17,869 nucleotides of DNA from JBOGXF01 sp050694275 (GTDB lineage: Bacteria > Actinomycetota > CADDZG01 > WHSQ01). The stretch lies in assembly GCA_050694275.1 (NCBI GenBank), contig JBOGXF010000176.1, positions 1 through 17,869 of the forward strand, written 5' to 3'. This document shows positions 6,497 to 12,772 of the stretch, piece by piece (within the stretch, counting starts at the first letter, position 1; each line of letters opens with the position of its first letter). Under the pieces are notes generated by a model. The model did not search any database, was not told where the DNA came from, and saw only the letters and a list, made by a program, of their open reading frames with translations. The position numbers were made by a program, and so were the translations under genes.

Positions 6497-7340
6497 CGCG
6501 AAGCCCGGATCCTCCTACCTGGTGCTCGTCGTTGCCACGCTCGCCGTGGCCCTCATCGGCTACGTCGGTTACGTCCTCTACCCGCGCTTCGATCTGCCGG
6601 CGGGAGTCGGTGCGAGCCTGTTACTGCTCTCGGCCGCTGGGGGCGTGGCTTCGTTCTTCTCTCCCTGCGGGTTTCCGCTCCTGGTCACGGTCGTGAGCCG
6701 TGACATGGCACCCGATGAGGGCGGGTATGCGCTGGCGCGCGCGCTGCGGACGGGCTCCTGGCTCTCGCTCGGCGCGGCGACGTTCGTGCTGCTCGTGGGC
6801 TCGCTCATAGCCCTGGGCGCAGGCGGCTTCTTTCGGACCGTCACCTTCACGAGCGCGGCCGGCATCGTCCTCAGAGCGATCGTCGGAGCCTTCCTACTGG
6901 TGATGGGGTTGGTGCAGATCGGCGTTCTGCGCTCTCCGTTCGGACCCGTGGAGGATCTCATCCGACCGCTGCTCGTACGCCAGGCACAACTGCGCCGAGA
7001 GCGCCCCTCGGTCGGTTTCGCGGCACTCGGCTTCGGCTATCTGTTGGCAGGCTTCGGCTGAACCGGGCCGATCCTGGCCGGTCTGGCCGGTCACGCCCTC
7101 ACGATAGGAGGCTTCGGTCCGGCCCTCCTCGCGTTCGTCGTCGCGGCAGCCACGCTCGTGGTTCTGATGTTCGTGCTGGTCACGGCGGTAGTGACCGCAC
7201 GCGAGACGGTCGTGGCGCGGCTCAGGGCGAGCACGGGACGCATCAAACGATGGGGTGGATGGGTCTTGGTGCTCGTCGGAGCCTGGTTCATTGCTCTTGC
7301 GATCTGGGCCGACTACTTCGCGACTGTGTTCCCGGTGTGA
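6489..7340 (+). CDS. CcdA/DsbD-like membrane thiol redox protein, probable selenoprotein (UGA = Sec191)
   Basis: Read through one in-frame TGA (7059-7061), this is a 283-aa membrane protein with about seven helices (roughly 10-31, 41-69, 88-112, 122-147, 175-200, 212-236 and 256-277). It resembles CcdA/DsbD, which carries electrons from cytoplasmic thioredoxin across the membrane through two Cys in helices 1 and 4 of its core. The first is seen here as SPCGFPLL (C60). The second position reads GFG-[UGA]-TGPILAGL, exactly where the partner Cys belongs. After the TGA the frame continues for 92 codons of good membrane sequence (PALLAFVVAAATLVVLMF, KRWGGWVLVLVGAWFIALAI). A SECIS-like hairpin follows at +13. 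ATG 6489 overlaps the merR-like gene by 8 nt. Control by that sensor suggests metal or oxidant-induced expression. The alternative is a simple nonsense mutation, which the hairpin and the second case nearby argue against. Confidence 0.82.
7059..7061 (+). other. Selenocysteine UGA codon (Sec191 of CcdA-like protein)
   Basis: An in-frame TGA at the second catalytic position of the CcdA-like protein, flanked by GFG and TGPIL. UGA still serves as the normal stop in neighbouring genes (stops at 771-773, 2934-2936, 6014-6016 and 6494-6496), so a general change of genetic code is not the explanation. Confidence 0.8.
7074..7090 (+). promoter_or_regulatory. SECIS-like hairpin downstream of UGA 7059
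   Basis: A 6-bp stem, CUGGCC (7074-7079) with GGCCGG (7085-7090) including one U-G pair, closes a 5-nt loop GGUCU (7080-7084). It begins at +13 after the UGA, and its loop begins at +19. Bacterial SECIS elements need a hairpin close behind the UGA with a G in the first two loop positions; both are G here. The GGUCUG sequence and its +19 position are the same as in the E. coli fdhF SECIS as I recall it. The hairpin is built from a tandem 9-nt repeat, CTGGCCGGT twice (7074-7091), which encodes LAGLAG. Confidence 0.72.
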
Positions 7341-7343
7341 TCC

Positions 7344-7374
7344 GACGGGCCTGCCCCGTGACGGGTCAACGGGG
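7344..7374. terminator. Possible bidirectional terminator between convergent selenoprotein genes
   Basis: Between the tail-to-tail stop codons lie overlapping GC-rich inverted repeats: ACGGG (7345-7349) with CCCGT (7355-7359), or CCCCGT (7354-7359) with ACGGGG (7369-7374). There is no T-run on either strand, so intrinsic termination would be weak. The position alone makes it a candidate. Confidence 0.25.
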
Positions 7375-8061
7375 AGACGATGAGAGCAACCGCTCCAGCG
7401 CCTCTTGGGTTGCCGCGCCCAGGAGCCGCCCCTTGCTTGTCGTGACGATCAAGGCGGGCACGTTCCTCTTTCTCATGCGCTCGAGCAAGCCTTTCGCCGG
7501 CTCTCTCGGTCGTATGGTGGTCGGACCCGGTTCCATGACGTTCTCCACCGGCGCCTCGGCCGGCCCCTGGACATTCTTCTTGCGCAACCGGCCCAGCACG
7601 ATGTCTTGGTCGTTGAGCACGACACAGTAGTCGTGGGGCACGGTATCCAGTTGGTCGGCGGCATCGCCGACCCGATCCCCCAGGCGGCAGGCCAGGACCG
7701 CGTCTCGATCCGCCACCTCGCCCGCAACGGCGTAGTGCGGCCCCTTTCCCTCCATGGGCAGGCCGTTGCTTATCCATTCGATCTTGCCGGGGACGAAGTC
7801 GTAAACGTCGGAGAAGCCCATCGCTTCGAGCTGACACGCAGCCCGCGGACTCATGTCTCATTGGTCGTCCCAGCAGTACACGATGATCGGGTCGCCTGGG
7901 CCGAGGGCGGCCGTTGAACCTTCATCGAGGGACTTGAGGGGGATGTTGATCGCGCCGGGGAGATGCTCCTCTTCGTACTCGTGGGCCGGCAGTACCTCGA
8001 CCAGCCGGGCACCCTCGTCAATCAAACGGCGTAGGTCGGAGACTCCAATCTCGACGGGCAT
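7366..8061 (-). CDS. Rhodanese-CBS domain protein, probable selenoprotein (UGA = Sec68)
   Basis: Read through one in-frame TGA (7860-7858), this is a 231-aa cytoplasmic protein. Residues 1-105 are a rhodanese domain: ISDL-type start, ARLVEVLPAHEYEEEHLPGAINIPL, active-site strand PIIVYC (C63), then loop WDDQ, UGA at codon 68 and DMSPRAACQLEAMGFSDVY...GLPMEG, the normal second half. Residues 112-231 are a CBS pair (VENVMEPGPTTIRPREPAKGLL, MRKRNVPALIVT). Rhodaneses carry a persulfide on the loop Cys. Here C63 plus residue 68 would make a Cys-Sec pair, and relatives that I remember have CxxxxC followed by (D/N)xSPRAA-like sequence. Neither half is a complete domain alone, and an ATG at 7854 lacks a ribosome site. 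GGAGG precedes ATG 8061. It follows thioredoxin by 60 nt in the same operon. CBS domains could bind nucleotides and tune activity. Confidence 0.82.
7827..7845 (-). promoter_or_regulatory. SECIS-like hairpin downstream of UGA 7860-7858
   Basis: On the minus-strand RNA a 7-bp uninterrupted stem, CGGGCUG with CAGCUCG (one G-U pair), closes a 5-nt loop CGUGU. The stem begins at +13 after the UGA and the loop at +20, with G as the second loop base, meeting the bacterial SECIS rule. The stem start is at the same distance as in the CcdA-like gene, although the two sequences are unrelated. Confidence 0.75.
7858..7860 (-). other. Selenocysteine UGA codon (Sec68 of rhodanese-CBS protein)
   Basis: An in-frame TGA in the rhodanese active-site loop, five residues after the catalytic-position Cys63 (C-WDDQ-U). 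The same frame resumes immediately with the conserved DMSPRAACQLEAMGF helix, so no indel is involved. Confidence 0.8.
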
Positions 8062-8121
8062 AAATCCTCCTTGGGCTTGCCGTAACCGATCGACGACAGA
8101 TAGAGCCGACGGTTTCGAGAC

Positions 8122-8520
8122 TCAGGTGGTGCTCCACCATGACCGGACGCGTTCGAGCAGGCCCCCGCCTCCTCCAGCAGCTCGGCGCTCTCGCTTCTCT
8201 CGCTTGGCGAGCCCGAGCTCGCGCTCGATCACGTAACCGGGCTTGACTCCGATGCTCCACGCCTGCACCTCGCCGGCGTCGAACAGGAGGACGGCGGGAA
8301 TCGACGAGATTCGGTACGCCTGGGCGACGTCCCTGTTCGCGTCGATATCGACCTTGGCGAAGCGGACCTTCTCGACCCACTTCTCGGACAGTGCCTCGAC
8401 CGCCGGCGAGATCTGCTTGCACGGCCCGCACCAGTCAGCGTAGAAGTCCACCACCACCGGCGTCGGGCTCTCAAGCACGTGTTGCCTGAACGTCTCGCTC
8501 GTCACATCGGTGACCGCCAC
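8122..8520 (-). CDS. trxA: Thioredoxin
   Basis: A 132-aa thioredoxin with the canonical active site WCGPC (C31, C34) in VVDFYADWCGPCKQ, the buried-strand segment VRFAKVDIDANRDVAQAYRISSIPAVLLF with the cis-Pro loop, and a short basic, Gly-rich C-terminal extension (about 25 residues beyond the usual end) finishing in SWWSTT. GTG 8520 was chosen because GGGAGGAGGAG (8526-8536) lies 5 nt upstream; it gives MAVTDVTSETF, a normal thioredoxin start. It is the first gene of a minus-strand operon with the rhodanese-CBS selenoprotein. Thioredoxin is the known cytoplasmic electron donor of CcdA/DsbD proteins, so it is a natural partner of the facing membrane selenoprotein and a possible reductant of the rhodanese Cys-Sec pair. 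Confidence 0.92.
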   Translation of the reverse strand: MAVTDVTSETFRQHVLESPTPVVVDFYADWCGPCKQISPAVEALSEKWVEKVRFAKVDIDANRDVAQAYRISSIPAVLLFDAGEVQAWSIGVKPGYVIERELGLAKREKRERRAAGGGGGLLERVRSWWSTT

Positions 8521-8568
8521 GCACGCTCCTCCTCCCGATTTGTGAGCTTCGTCCCTATCATGGACGCA

Positions 8569-9471
8569 GTGATCGCCCACAAGATTTCACTGACCCTATC
8601 GGGGGTGCTGCTCGTCGCTGTGGCGGCGGGGGCCTGCGGCATTCTTCCCGGAGGTGAGGGTGAGGGGGCGATCAGGGTCGGCGCCGTCTCGTTCGCCGAG
8701 AACCAGATCGTCGCCGAGCTGTACGCCCTCGTCCTCGAGGAGGCCGGCTTCTCGGTCGAGCGCAGGTTCAACTTCCAGGATCGAGAGAGCCTTCAGCCCA
8801 GGATGGAGGCAGGTGACATCGATCTCGCACCCGAATACCTCGCCTCTCTGCTCACCTTCCTCAGGCCGAACGCGACCCCGTCTTCGGACCCGGCGGAGAA
8901 CATCGAGAGGTTGAAACCGCTCTTGCAACGGCTCGGGCTGGACCTTCTACGTCCGTCCGAGGCCAACGACACCAACGCGCTGGTGGTCCAAGTCAGAACC
9001 GCCAATAAGCTCGACCTCAAAGACGTCAGCGATCTCGCGGATCACGACCACGATCTCGTTTTCGGCGGACCGCCGGAGTGCCCCGACCGAAGGTTCTGCC
9101 TCAAAGGCCTGCGCGATGTCTACGGGCTCGAGTTCGAAGACTTCAAGCGGCTCGACGCGGGAGGACCGCTGACGATCGCCGCGCTCGAAAGCCGCGAGAT
9201 CGATGTCGCGTTGCTGTTCAGCACATCGGGGATCATTCAGGAGAGAAGCTGGGTCGTGCTCGACGACGACAAGCGCCTACAGGCGGCCGAGAACATCACG
9301 CCGGTGATCCGCAGCAAGATCGCGACCGAAGAGATAGCTGCTCTCTTGAACGGAGTGAGCGAGCGGCTGACCACCTCCGTCATGACGACCCTCAACGGGT
9401 TGGTCGAGATCGCCAACCGCGACTTCCGGGCGGTCGCGCGCGAGTTTCTCGAAGACGCCGGCCTGCTGTGA
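8569..9471 (+). CDS. Glycine betaine/choline-type ABC transporter substrate-binding lipoprotein (orphan)
   Basis: A lipoprotein of about 300 aa from the ProX/OpuAC (OsmF) substrate-binding family of osmoprotectant ABC importers. A signal peptide with lipobox (VAAGAC) is followed by the family strand IRVGAVSFAENQIVAELYALVLEEAGFSVE, then GDIDLAPEYLASLLTFL and, near the end, NGLVEIANRDFRAVAREFL. Ligand is probably a quaternary amine, though the aromatic cage cannot be verified by eye. Start: GTG 8569 has TATCAT (8556-8561) exactly 7 nt upstream, matching the leaderless pattern of two other genes here. ATG 8560 overlaps that -10 box and would add three residues. No permease or ATPase gene is adjacent, and it diverges from the thioredoxin gene, so it works with a transporter encoded elsewhere or as a sensor partner of the next gene. 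Confidence 0.85.
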   Translation: MIAHKISLTLSGVLLVAVAAGACGILPGGEGEGAIRVGAVSFAENQIVAELYALVLEEAGFSVERRFNFQDRESLQPRMEAGDIDLAPEYLASLLTFLRPNATPSSDPAENIERLKPLLQRLGLDLLRPSEANDTNALVVQVRTANKLDLKDVSDLADHDHDLVFGGPPECPDRRFCLKGLRDVYGLEFEDFKRLDAGGPLTIAALESREIDVALLFSTSGIIQERSWVVLDDDKRLQAAENITPVIRSKIATEEIAALLNGVSERLTTSVMTTLNGLVEIANRDFRAVAREFLEDAGLL

Positions 9472-11006
9472 GCCCTAACTCTCGCGTCGAGTGACGTCGA
9501 GACTTTCGGTGCCGCAGCGAGCTCGACGTGAAACGTGGTTCCTCGGCCTACAGCGCTCTCGACCTCGATGCTTCCGTTCATGAGCTCGGCGAGGCTCTTG
9601 GAGATCGTGAGGCCGAGCCCCACCCCGCGCTCGGCTGCGGATTTATCCAGGCGATCGTAGGGGACGAAAAGGCGGTCGAGCTTTTCGGGTGGGATTCCCG
9701 GGCCCTCGTCGGCGACGCTGATACGGAGCCGGTCGGTGCCGGTGGCGCCACAAGAGATCGCCACCCTGCCGTCCGGTCGGTTGTATCTGATCGCGTTGGA
9801 GACAAGGTTGATCAGTATCTGGCTCAAGCGGCGGGGGTCGGCGACCACGTGGACGCCGTCAATGCTTCCGTCGTCTACCTCGATCCGCACTCCGCGTTCG
9901 GTCGCAAGGGGGGAGAGGATTCCGACCGCCTCGGCGACCACTTCACCCACGTCGATGGGTTCCATCGTGAATTTGAGCTCGCCGGCCTCGATCCGGGCGA
10001 TGTCCATGACGTCGTCCACCAACTCGGCGAGATGCCGGCCGGCCCTCGACATGGCCGAAGTTATTTCCTTGATGTCTGGTCCCTGATCGAGTTGCTCGAG
10101 GTAGTGCGTGAAACCGATGATGACGCTCACCGGAGTGCGCAGCTCGTGGTTGGTACGTGAGAGAAAATCGCTCTTCGCCCAGCTCGCCTTCTCGGCTTTC
10201 TCCTTGGCTTCGATAAGCATGTGCTCACGTTCGGCAAGAAGATCGGATGTCTCTTGAAACGATTCCGCCAGATGACCCAGCTCGTCCTCGCCGGTCGGTC
10301 GGTCGGTCAACGGATTTCCCGAAGCGAGCCGGCGCGCGCTCTTTTGTAGCCTCCCGATCCTCCGTACGATCCCCGTGGTGAACAGAACGCTGGCCAGCAG
10401 CCCGCCCGCCAGTCCAAGCGCGACCGCCGCCGCGAAGATCAGCCCCTCACGACCACGGGACTCTGCGAGGTTGGCGAGCCTGTCTTCCAGGCCCGCCTCC
10501 GCCTCGGCCTCCATTGCGGCGAGCTCGCCCCTCAGCTCGGTCATCAGCTCGTTGCCTCGCAGGACCGACAGCCGATCTTGCTCGGACCGGCGCTCGGCCG
10601 CCCGTCGCACCGATGCGAGAACCTCGAGCTGCCGCCCTGAGAGGAAGCGGACTCGCCGGGCCCGGACGGCCTGCGACGGATCGCCGCCGACCAATCGCTC
10701 GAGGCTGGCCAGGGCGCGCGGGAGCCTCGCAAACGCCGTGGTGTAAGGCTCTAGAAGGTCGGGGCGCTCGGAGATCGCATAACCGCGCACGCCGGTCTCG
10801 GCATCGACGAGCAGCGTGAGAACGGTCTGGATCTGGCTGCGCACCCGAAACAGCCCCGCGATCGCATCCTGCTCCTCGTTTTCTCTCTGCTGAACGAGGA
10901 ACAGCGCAAGCGTTGCGACCAGCAAAGCCCCGAGGGGGATCGACACGACCACGAGCCCCTTGGCCCGCAGAGAGAGATCCGTCCACCTGGCGGAGATCTT
11001 GGTCAT
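9237..11006 (-). CDS. CHASE3-HAMP sensor histidine kinase
   Basis: A membrane sensor kinase. Helix 1 is at about 16-38. A CHASE3 extracellular domain follows (about 40-185, with LVDAETGVRGYAI). Helix 2 is at about 188-212, then HAMP (213-265) and a coiled linker. HisKA has the phosphorylated H287 in FLSRTNHELRTP. The ATPase domain has the N box (NLVSNAIRYN, 400-409), DEGPGIPP (433-440), F box LFVPYDR and GVGLGL (461-466). The catalytic domain should end near residue 508 (about position 9480). Instead the frame runs on for about 80 residues of Ser/Arg-rich sequence antisense to the ProX-like gene. A one-base shift would stop at TAG about 9478. The true end is therefore uncertain. No response regulator is adjacent. 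ATG 11006 follows rpsI by 47 nt. Confidence 0.85.
   Translation of the reverse strand: MTKISARWTDLSLRAKGLVVVSIPLGALLVATLALFLVQQRENEEQDAIAGLFRVRSQIQTVLTLLVDAETGVRGYAISERPDLLEPYTTAFARLPRALASLERLVGGDPSQAVRARRVRFLSGRQLEVLASVRRAAERRSEQDRLSVLRGNELMTELRGELAAMEAEAEAGLEDRLANLAESRGREGLIFAAAVALGLAGGLLASVLFTTGIVRRIGRLQKSARRLASGNPLTDRPTGEDELGHLAESFQETSDLLAEREHMLIEAKEKAEKASWAKSDFLSRTNHELRTPVSVIIGFTHYLEQLDQGPDIKEITSAMSRAGRHLAELVDDVMDIARIEAGELKFTMEPIDVGEVVAEAVGILSPLATERGVRIEVDDGSIDGVHVVADPRRLSQILINLVSNAIRYNRPDGRVAISCGATGTDRLRISVADEGPGIPPEKLDRLFVPYDRLDKSAAERGVGLGLTISKSLAELMNGSIEVESAVGRGTTFHVELAAAPKVSTSLDARVRAHSRPASSRNSRATARKSRLAISTNPLRVVMTEVVSRSLTPFKRAAISSVAILLRITGVMFSAACRRLSSSSTTQLLS
10293..10308. repeat. 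Tetranucleotide repeat (GGTC)4 inside the histidine kinase
   Basis: Four perfect tandem copies of GGTC lie in the kinase coding sequence, in the HAMP region (minus-strand codons for TDRPTG). Gain or loss of one unit would shift the frame. Four copies is short for a phase-variable tract. Confidence 0.7.
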
Positions 11007-11053
11007 TCCACCGAGATGCTACGACCGAAGAACCGAGCAAGCGAGGTTTAGGT

Positions 11054-11446
11054 CTAGCGCTTTGAGTACTGGGGTGCCTTGCGGGCCTTCTTGAGCCCGT
11101 ACTTGCGGCGCTCCTTCTCGCGCGCGTCACGAGTGAGAAAGCCGGCCCGCTTGAGGGTGGCGCGAAGATCGGGATCGTACTCGGCGAGGGCGCGCGCCAG
11201 CGCGTGGCGCAACGCGCCGGCCTGACCGCTGATACCTCCGCCTTCGACCTTGGCAAAGATGTCGTAGCGGCCCTCGGTCTCGGTCAGCCGGAGCGGCTCG
11301 GTCACGACCATCCGGTGGGTCGCGCTGGGAAAATAGTCTTCGAAGGGCCGGCCGTTGATCTCCCAGCGGCCGGAGCCCTCGACCAATCGGGTGCGGCAGC
11401 GCGCCTCTTTGCGCTTCCCCGTGGCGCCCGCCAGGGCGTTAGCCAC
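11054..11446 (-). CDS. rpsI: 30S ribosomal protein S9
   Basis: A 130-aa S9. It shows the family's GKRKEA, GSGRWEINGRPFEDYFP, VEGGGISGQAGALRHALARALAEYDP and the basic tail ending KKARKAPQYSKR, whose last residues reach into the P site of the ribosome. Start GTG 11446 is placed by GGAGGTG just upstream, inside the end of rplM; the two genes overlap by 8 nt, so translation is coupled, as is usual for the L13-S9 pair. Confidence 0.97.
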   Translation of the reverse strand: MANALAGATGKRKEARCRTRLVEGSGRWEINGRPFEDYFPSATHRMVVTEPLRLTETEGRYDIFAKVEGGGISGQAGALRHALARALAEYDPDLRATLKRAGFLTRDAREKERRKYGLKKARKAPQYSKR

Positions 11447-11930
11447 CGGTCACCTCCTCAAGCGTGTGGGCCTGCTCGACGTTGTGTGGTTCGACAACGC
11501 GGTGGAGGTCGAGCGGCTTCGGGTTCTGCGCCTTGTGCGGGTGGTCCGCCCCCGCATAGACCTTGAGTTTCTTGAGCATCGCCCGTCCCAGTCGATTGCC
11601 CGGCAGCATTCCCTTTACCGCCTTCTCGATCGCTCGCTCGGGATGATCGACCAGGAACTGCTCATACGTCTTGGATCGCAATCCACCCGGATACCCGGAA
11701 TGGCGGTAATAACGCTTCTGCGTGATCTTGTTGCCGGTCAGCACGATCTTGGCCGCGTTGACGACCACGACGTGATCCCCCACGTCTAGATGGGGGGCGA
11801 AGTTCGCCTTGTGCTTGCCCCGCAGGAGCTTGGCCACCTCGGACGCGAGGCGACCGAGGACGGCGCCTTGGGCGTCTACCAACCACCAGTCGCGCGTTAT
11901 CTCTTGTGGTCTCGTCGAGTGGGTCTTCAT
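11439..11930 (-). CDS. rplM: 50S ribosomal protein L13
   Basis: A 163-aa L13 with WWLVDAQGAVLGRLAS, LLRGKHKANFAPHLDVGDHVVVVNA, TGNKITQKRYYRHSGYPGG and the conserved AVKGMLPGNRLGRAMLKKLKVY. It is about 15-20 residues longer than the common length through a C-terminal tail after HPHKAQ; this tail holds the ribosome binding site of rpsI. ATG 11930 follows a 70-nt gap after truA that contains its own promoter. Confidence 0.97.
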   Translation of the reverse strand: MKTHSTRPQEITRDWWLVDAQGAVLGRLASEVAKLLRGKHKANFAPHLDVGDHVVVVNAAKIVLTGNKITQKRYYRHSGYPGGLRSKTYEQFLVDHPERAIEKAVKGMLPGNRLGRAMLKKLKVYAGADHPHKAQNPKPLDLHRVVEPHNVEQAHTLEEVTGG

Positions 11931-11974
11931 ACCTGCCTCTGAGTGGCCGAAAGGCCTCGGAAGTAAGACACCGC

Positions 11975-12004
11975 AGGATAAACGGCCTCGGTCGGGCCGG
12001 TCAA
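11975..12004 (-). promoter_or_regulatory. Promoter for rplM-rpsI
   Basis: On the minus strand TTGACC (12004-11999) and TATCCT (11980-11975) are 18 bp apart. The -35 contains the truA stop codon. The predicted transcript begins about 38 nt before rplM, leaving a short leader with a small GGCC-TTTC-GGCC hairpin. The -10 is identical to that of the infA promoter proposed below. Confidence 0.55.
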
Positions 12005-12768
12005 ATCACAGGATTCGGAGAGGACCATCCGTCGTCGTACTCGACCGACACGAGGCACAGCCCGTGAGGAGGAACGACTGGACCGGCCGCGCTCCGGTCC
12101 CGGGCGGAGATCACGGCGGGCATCTCGTCGGGCGAGCGCCGACCCTCACCGACCTGAATGAGGGTTCCTACCAGCGAGCGAACCATTTGCTGGATGAAAG
12201 CGTCGGCGCGCGCGCGGACCCTTACGATCCGACCTTCGCGCCGGCAGGCCAATTCGAACAGGGTGCGCTCGGCGGACGCCTCCGGCTCGGTCAGTCGGCC
12301 GAATGAGGTGAAGTCATGGGCACCCAAAAGGTAACCGGCCGCCTCGACCATGGCATCGACGTCGAGGGGCCTGGAGTGATGAAGCGTGGTCGCCGAAAGA
12401 AAAGGGTCCGGGACCTCGCCGTCCAGGATCGCGTAGACATACGTGCGCGAACGCGCGCTGAAGCGGGCATGGAAATCATCCGAGACGCGGACGCAAGCCG
12501 ACACCGCGATCGACGGGCCGCACATGGCGTTGAGAGCGTCGCGCGCCTTGTTGAGATCGGCATCGTCGGGAGCGTCGGTCGTGCTCATCACCTGACCGAG
12601 GGCGTGAACCCCCGCGTCCGTACGACCTGCCCCGACGGTGAAGACCTCGTGCCCGAATAGCTGCGACAACGCGGTCTCGACCTCTCCTTGAACGGTCTTC
12701 ACGTCGGGTTGACGGGCGAACCCGTGGAAAAAGGAGCCGTCGTACGCCAGATCGAGCCGAACGTTCAG
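12001..12768 (-). CDS. truA: tRNA pseudouridine(38-40) synthase TruA
   Basis: A TruA of about 255 aa that isomerises uridines 38-40 in the tRNA anticodon arm. Seen: RLDLAYDGSFFHGFARQ at the N-terminus, VETALSQLFG, the catalytic GAGRTDAGVHALGQV with its Asp, ARSRTYVYAI, and the C-terminal FIQQMVRSLVGTLIQVGEG. The start is odd. Homologues begin a few residues before the LxLAYDG strand. The only codon there that could serve is CTG at 12768, which gives M-N-V-R-L-D and lies 4 nt after the rplQ stop. The nearest standard start is ATG 12822, which would add 18 mostly basic residues and overlap rplQ by 50 nt. I prefer CTG with coupling to rplQ, but cannot exclude the ATG. Confidence 0.92.
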   Translation of the reverse strand: MNVRLDLAYDGSFFHGFARQPDVKTVQGEVETALSQLFGHEVFTVGAGRTDAGVHALGQVMSTTDAPDDADLNKARDALNAMCGPSIAVSACVRVSDDFHARFSARSRTYVYAILDGEVPDPFLSATTLHHSRPLDVDAMVEAAGYLLGAHDFTSFGRLTEPEASAERTLFELACRREGRIVRVRARADAFIQQMVRSLVGTLIQVGEGRRSPDEMPAVISARDRSAAGPVVPPHGLCLVSVEYDDGWSSPNPVI

Positions 12769-12772
12769 GGCT

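Noticed and set aside
7059..7061. General reassignment of UGA to Trp or Gly
   Set aside because: UGA is the stop codon of many genes here (for example 771-773, 2934-2936, 6014-6016, 9469-9471) and Trp is encoded by TGG throughout.
6489..7061. Treating the CcdA-like gene as two separate genes or a pseudogene
   Set aside because: The part after the TGA has no own ribosome site and begins mid-helix; the single TGA at a redox position with a SECIS-like hairpin fits selenocysteine better.
8061..8520. Thioredoxin and rhodanese-CBS are in the same frame, separated by a TGA (8124-8122) and 20 open codons; a third recoded UGA would fuse them
   Set aside because: No conserved Cys is expected at the end of thioredoxin, no clear SECIS-like hairpin follows this TGA, and the rhodanese gene has its own GGAGG and ATG. 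The open linker is likely chance.
10447..11256. Minus-strand open frame of 269 codons overlapping the histidine kinase and rpsI in another frame
   Set aside because: Arg/Ala/Gly-rich shadow; the kinase and S9 in this region are certain.
11931..11970. Leader hairpin before rplM as an L13 autoregulatory RNA
   Set aside because: Only a 4-bp GGCC/GGCC stem is visible; no match to a known L13 leader structure that I could support.
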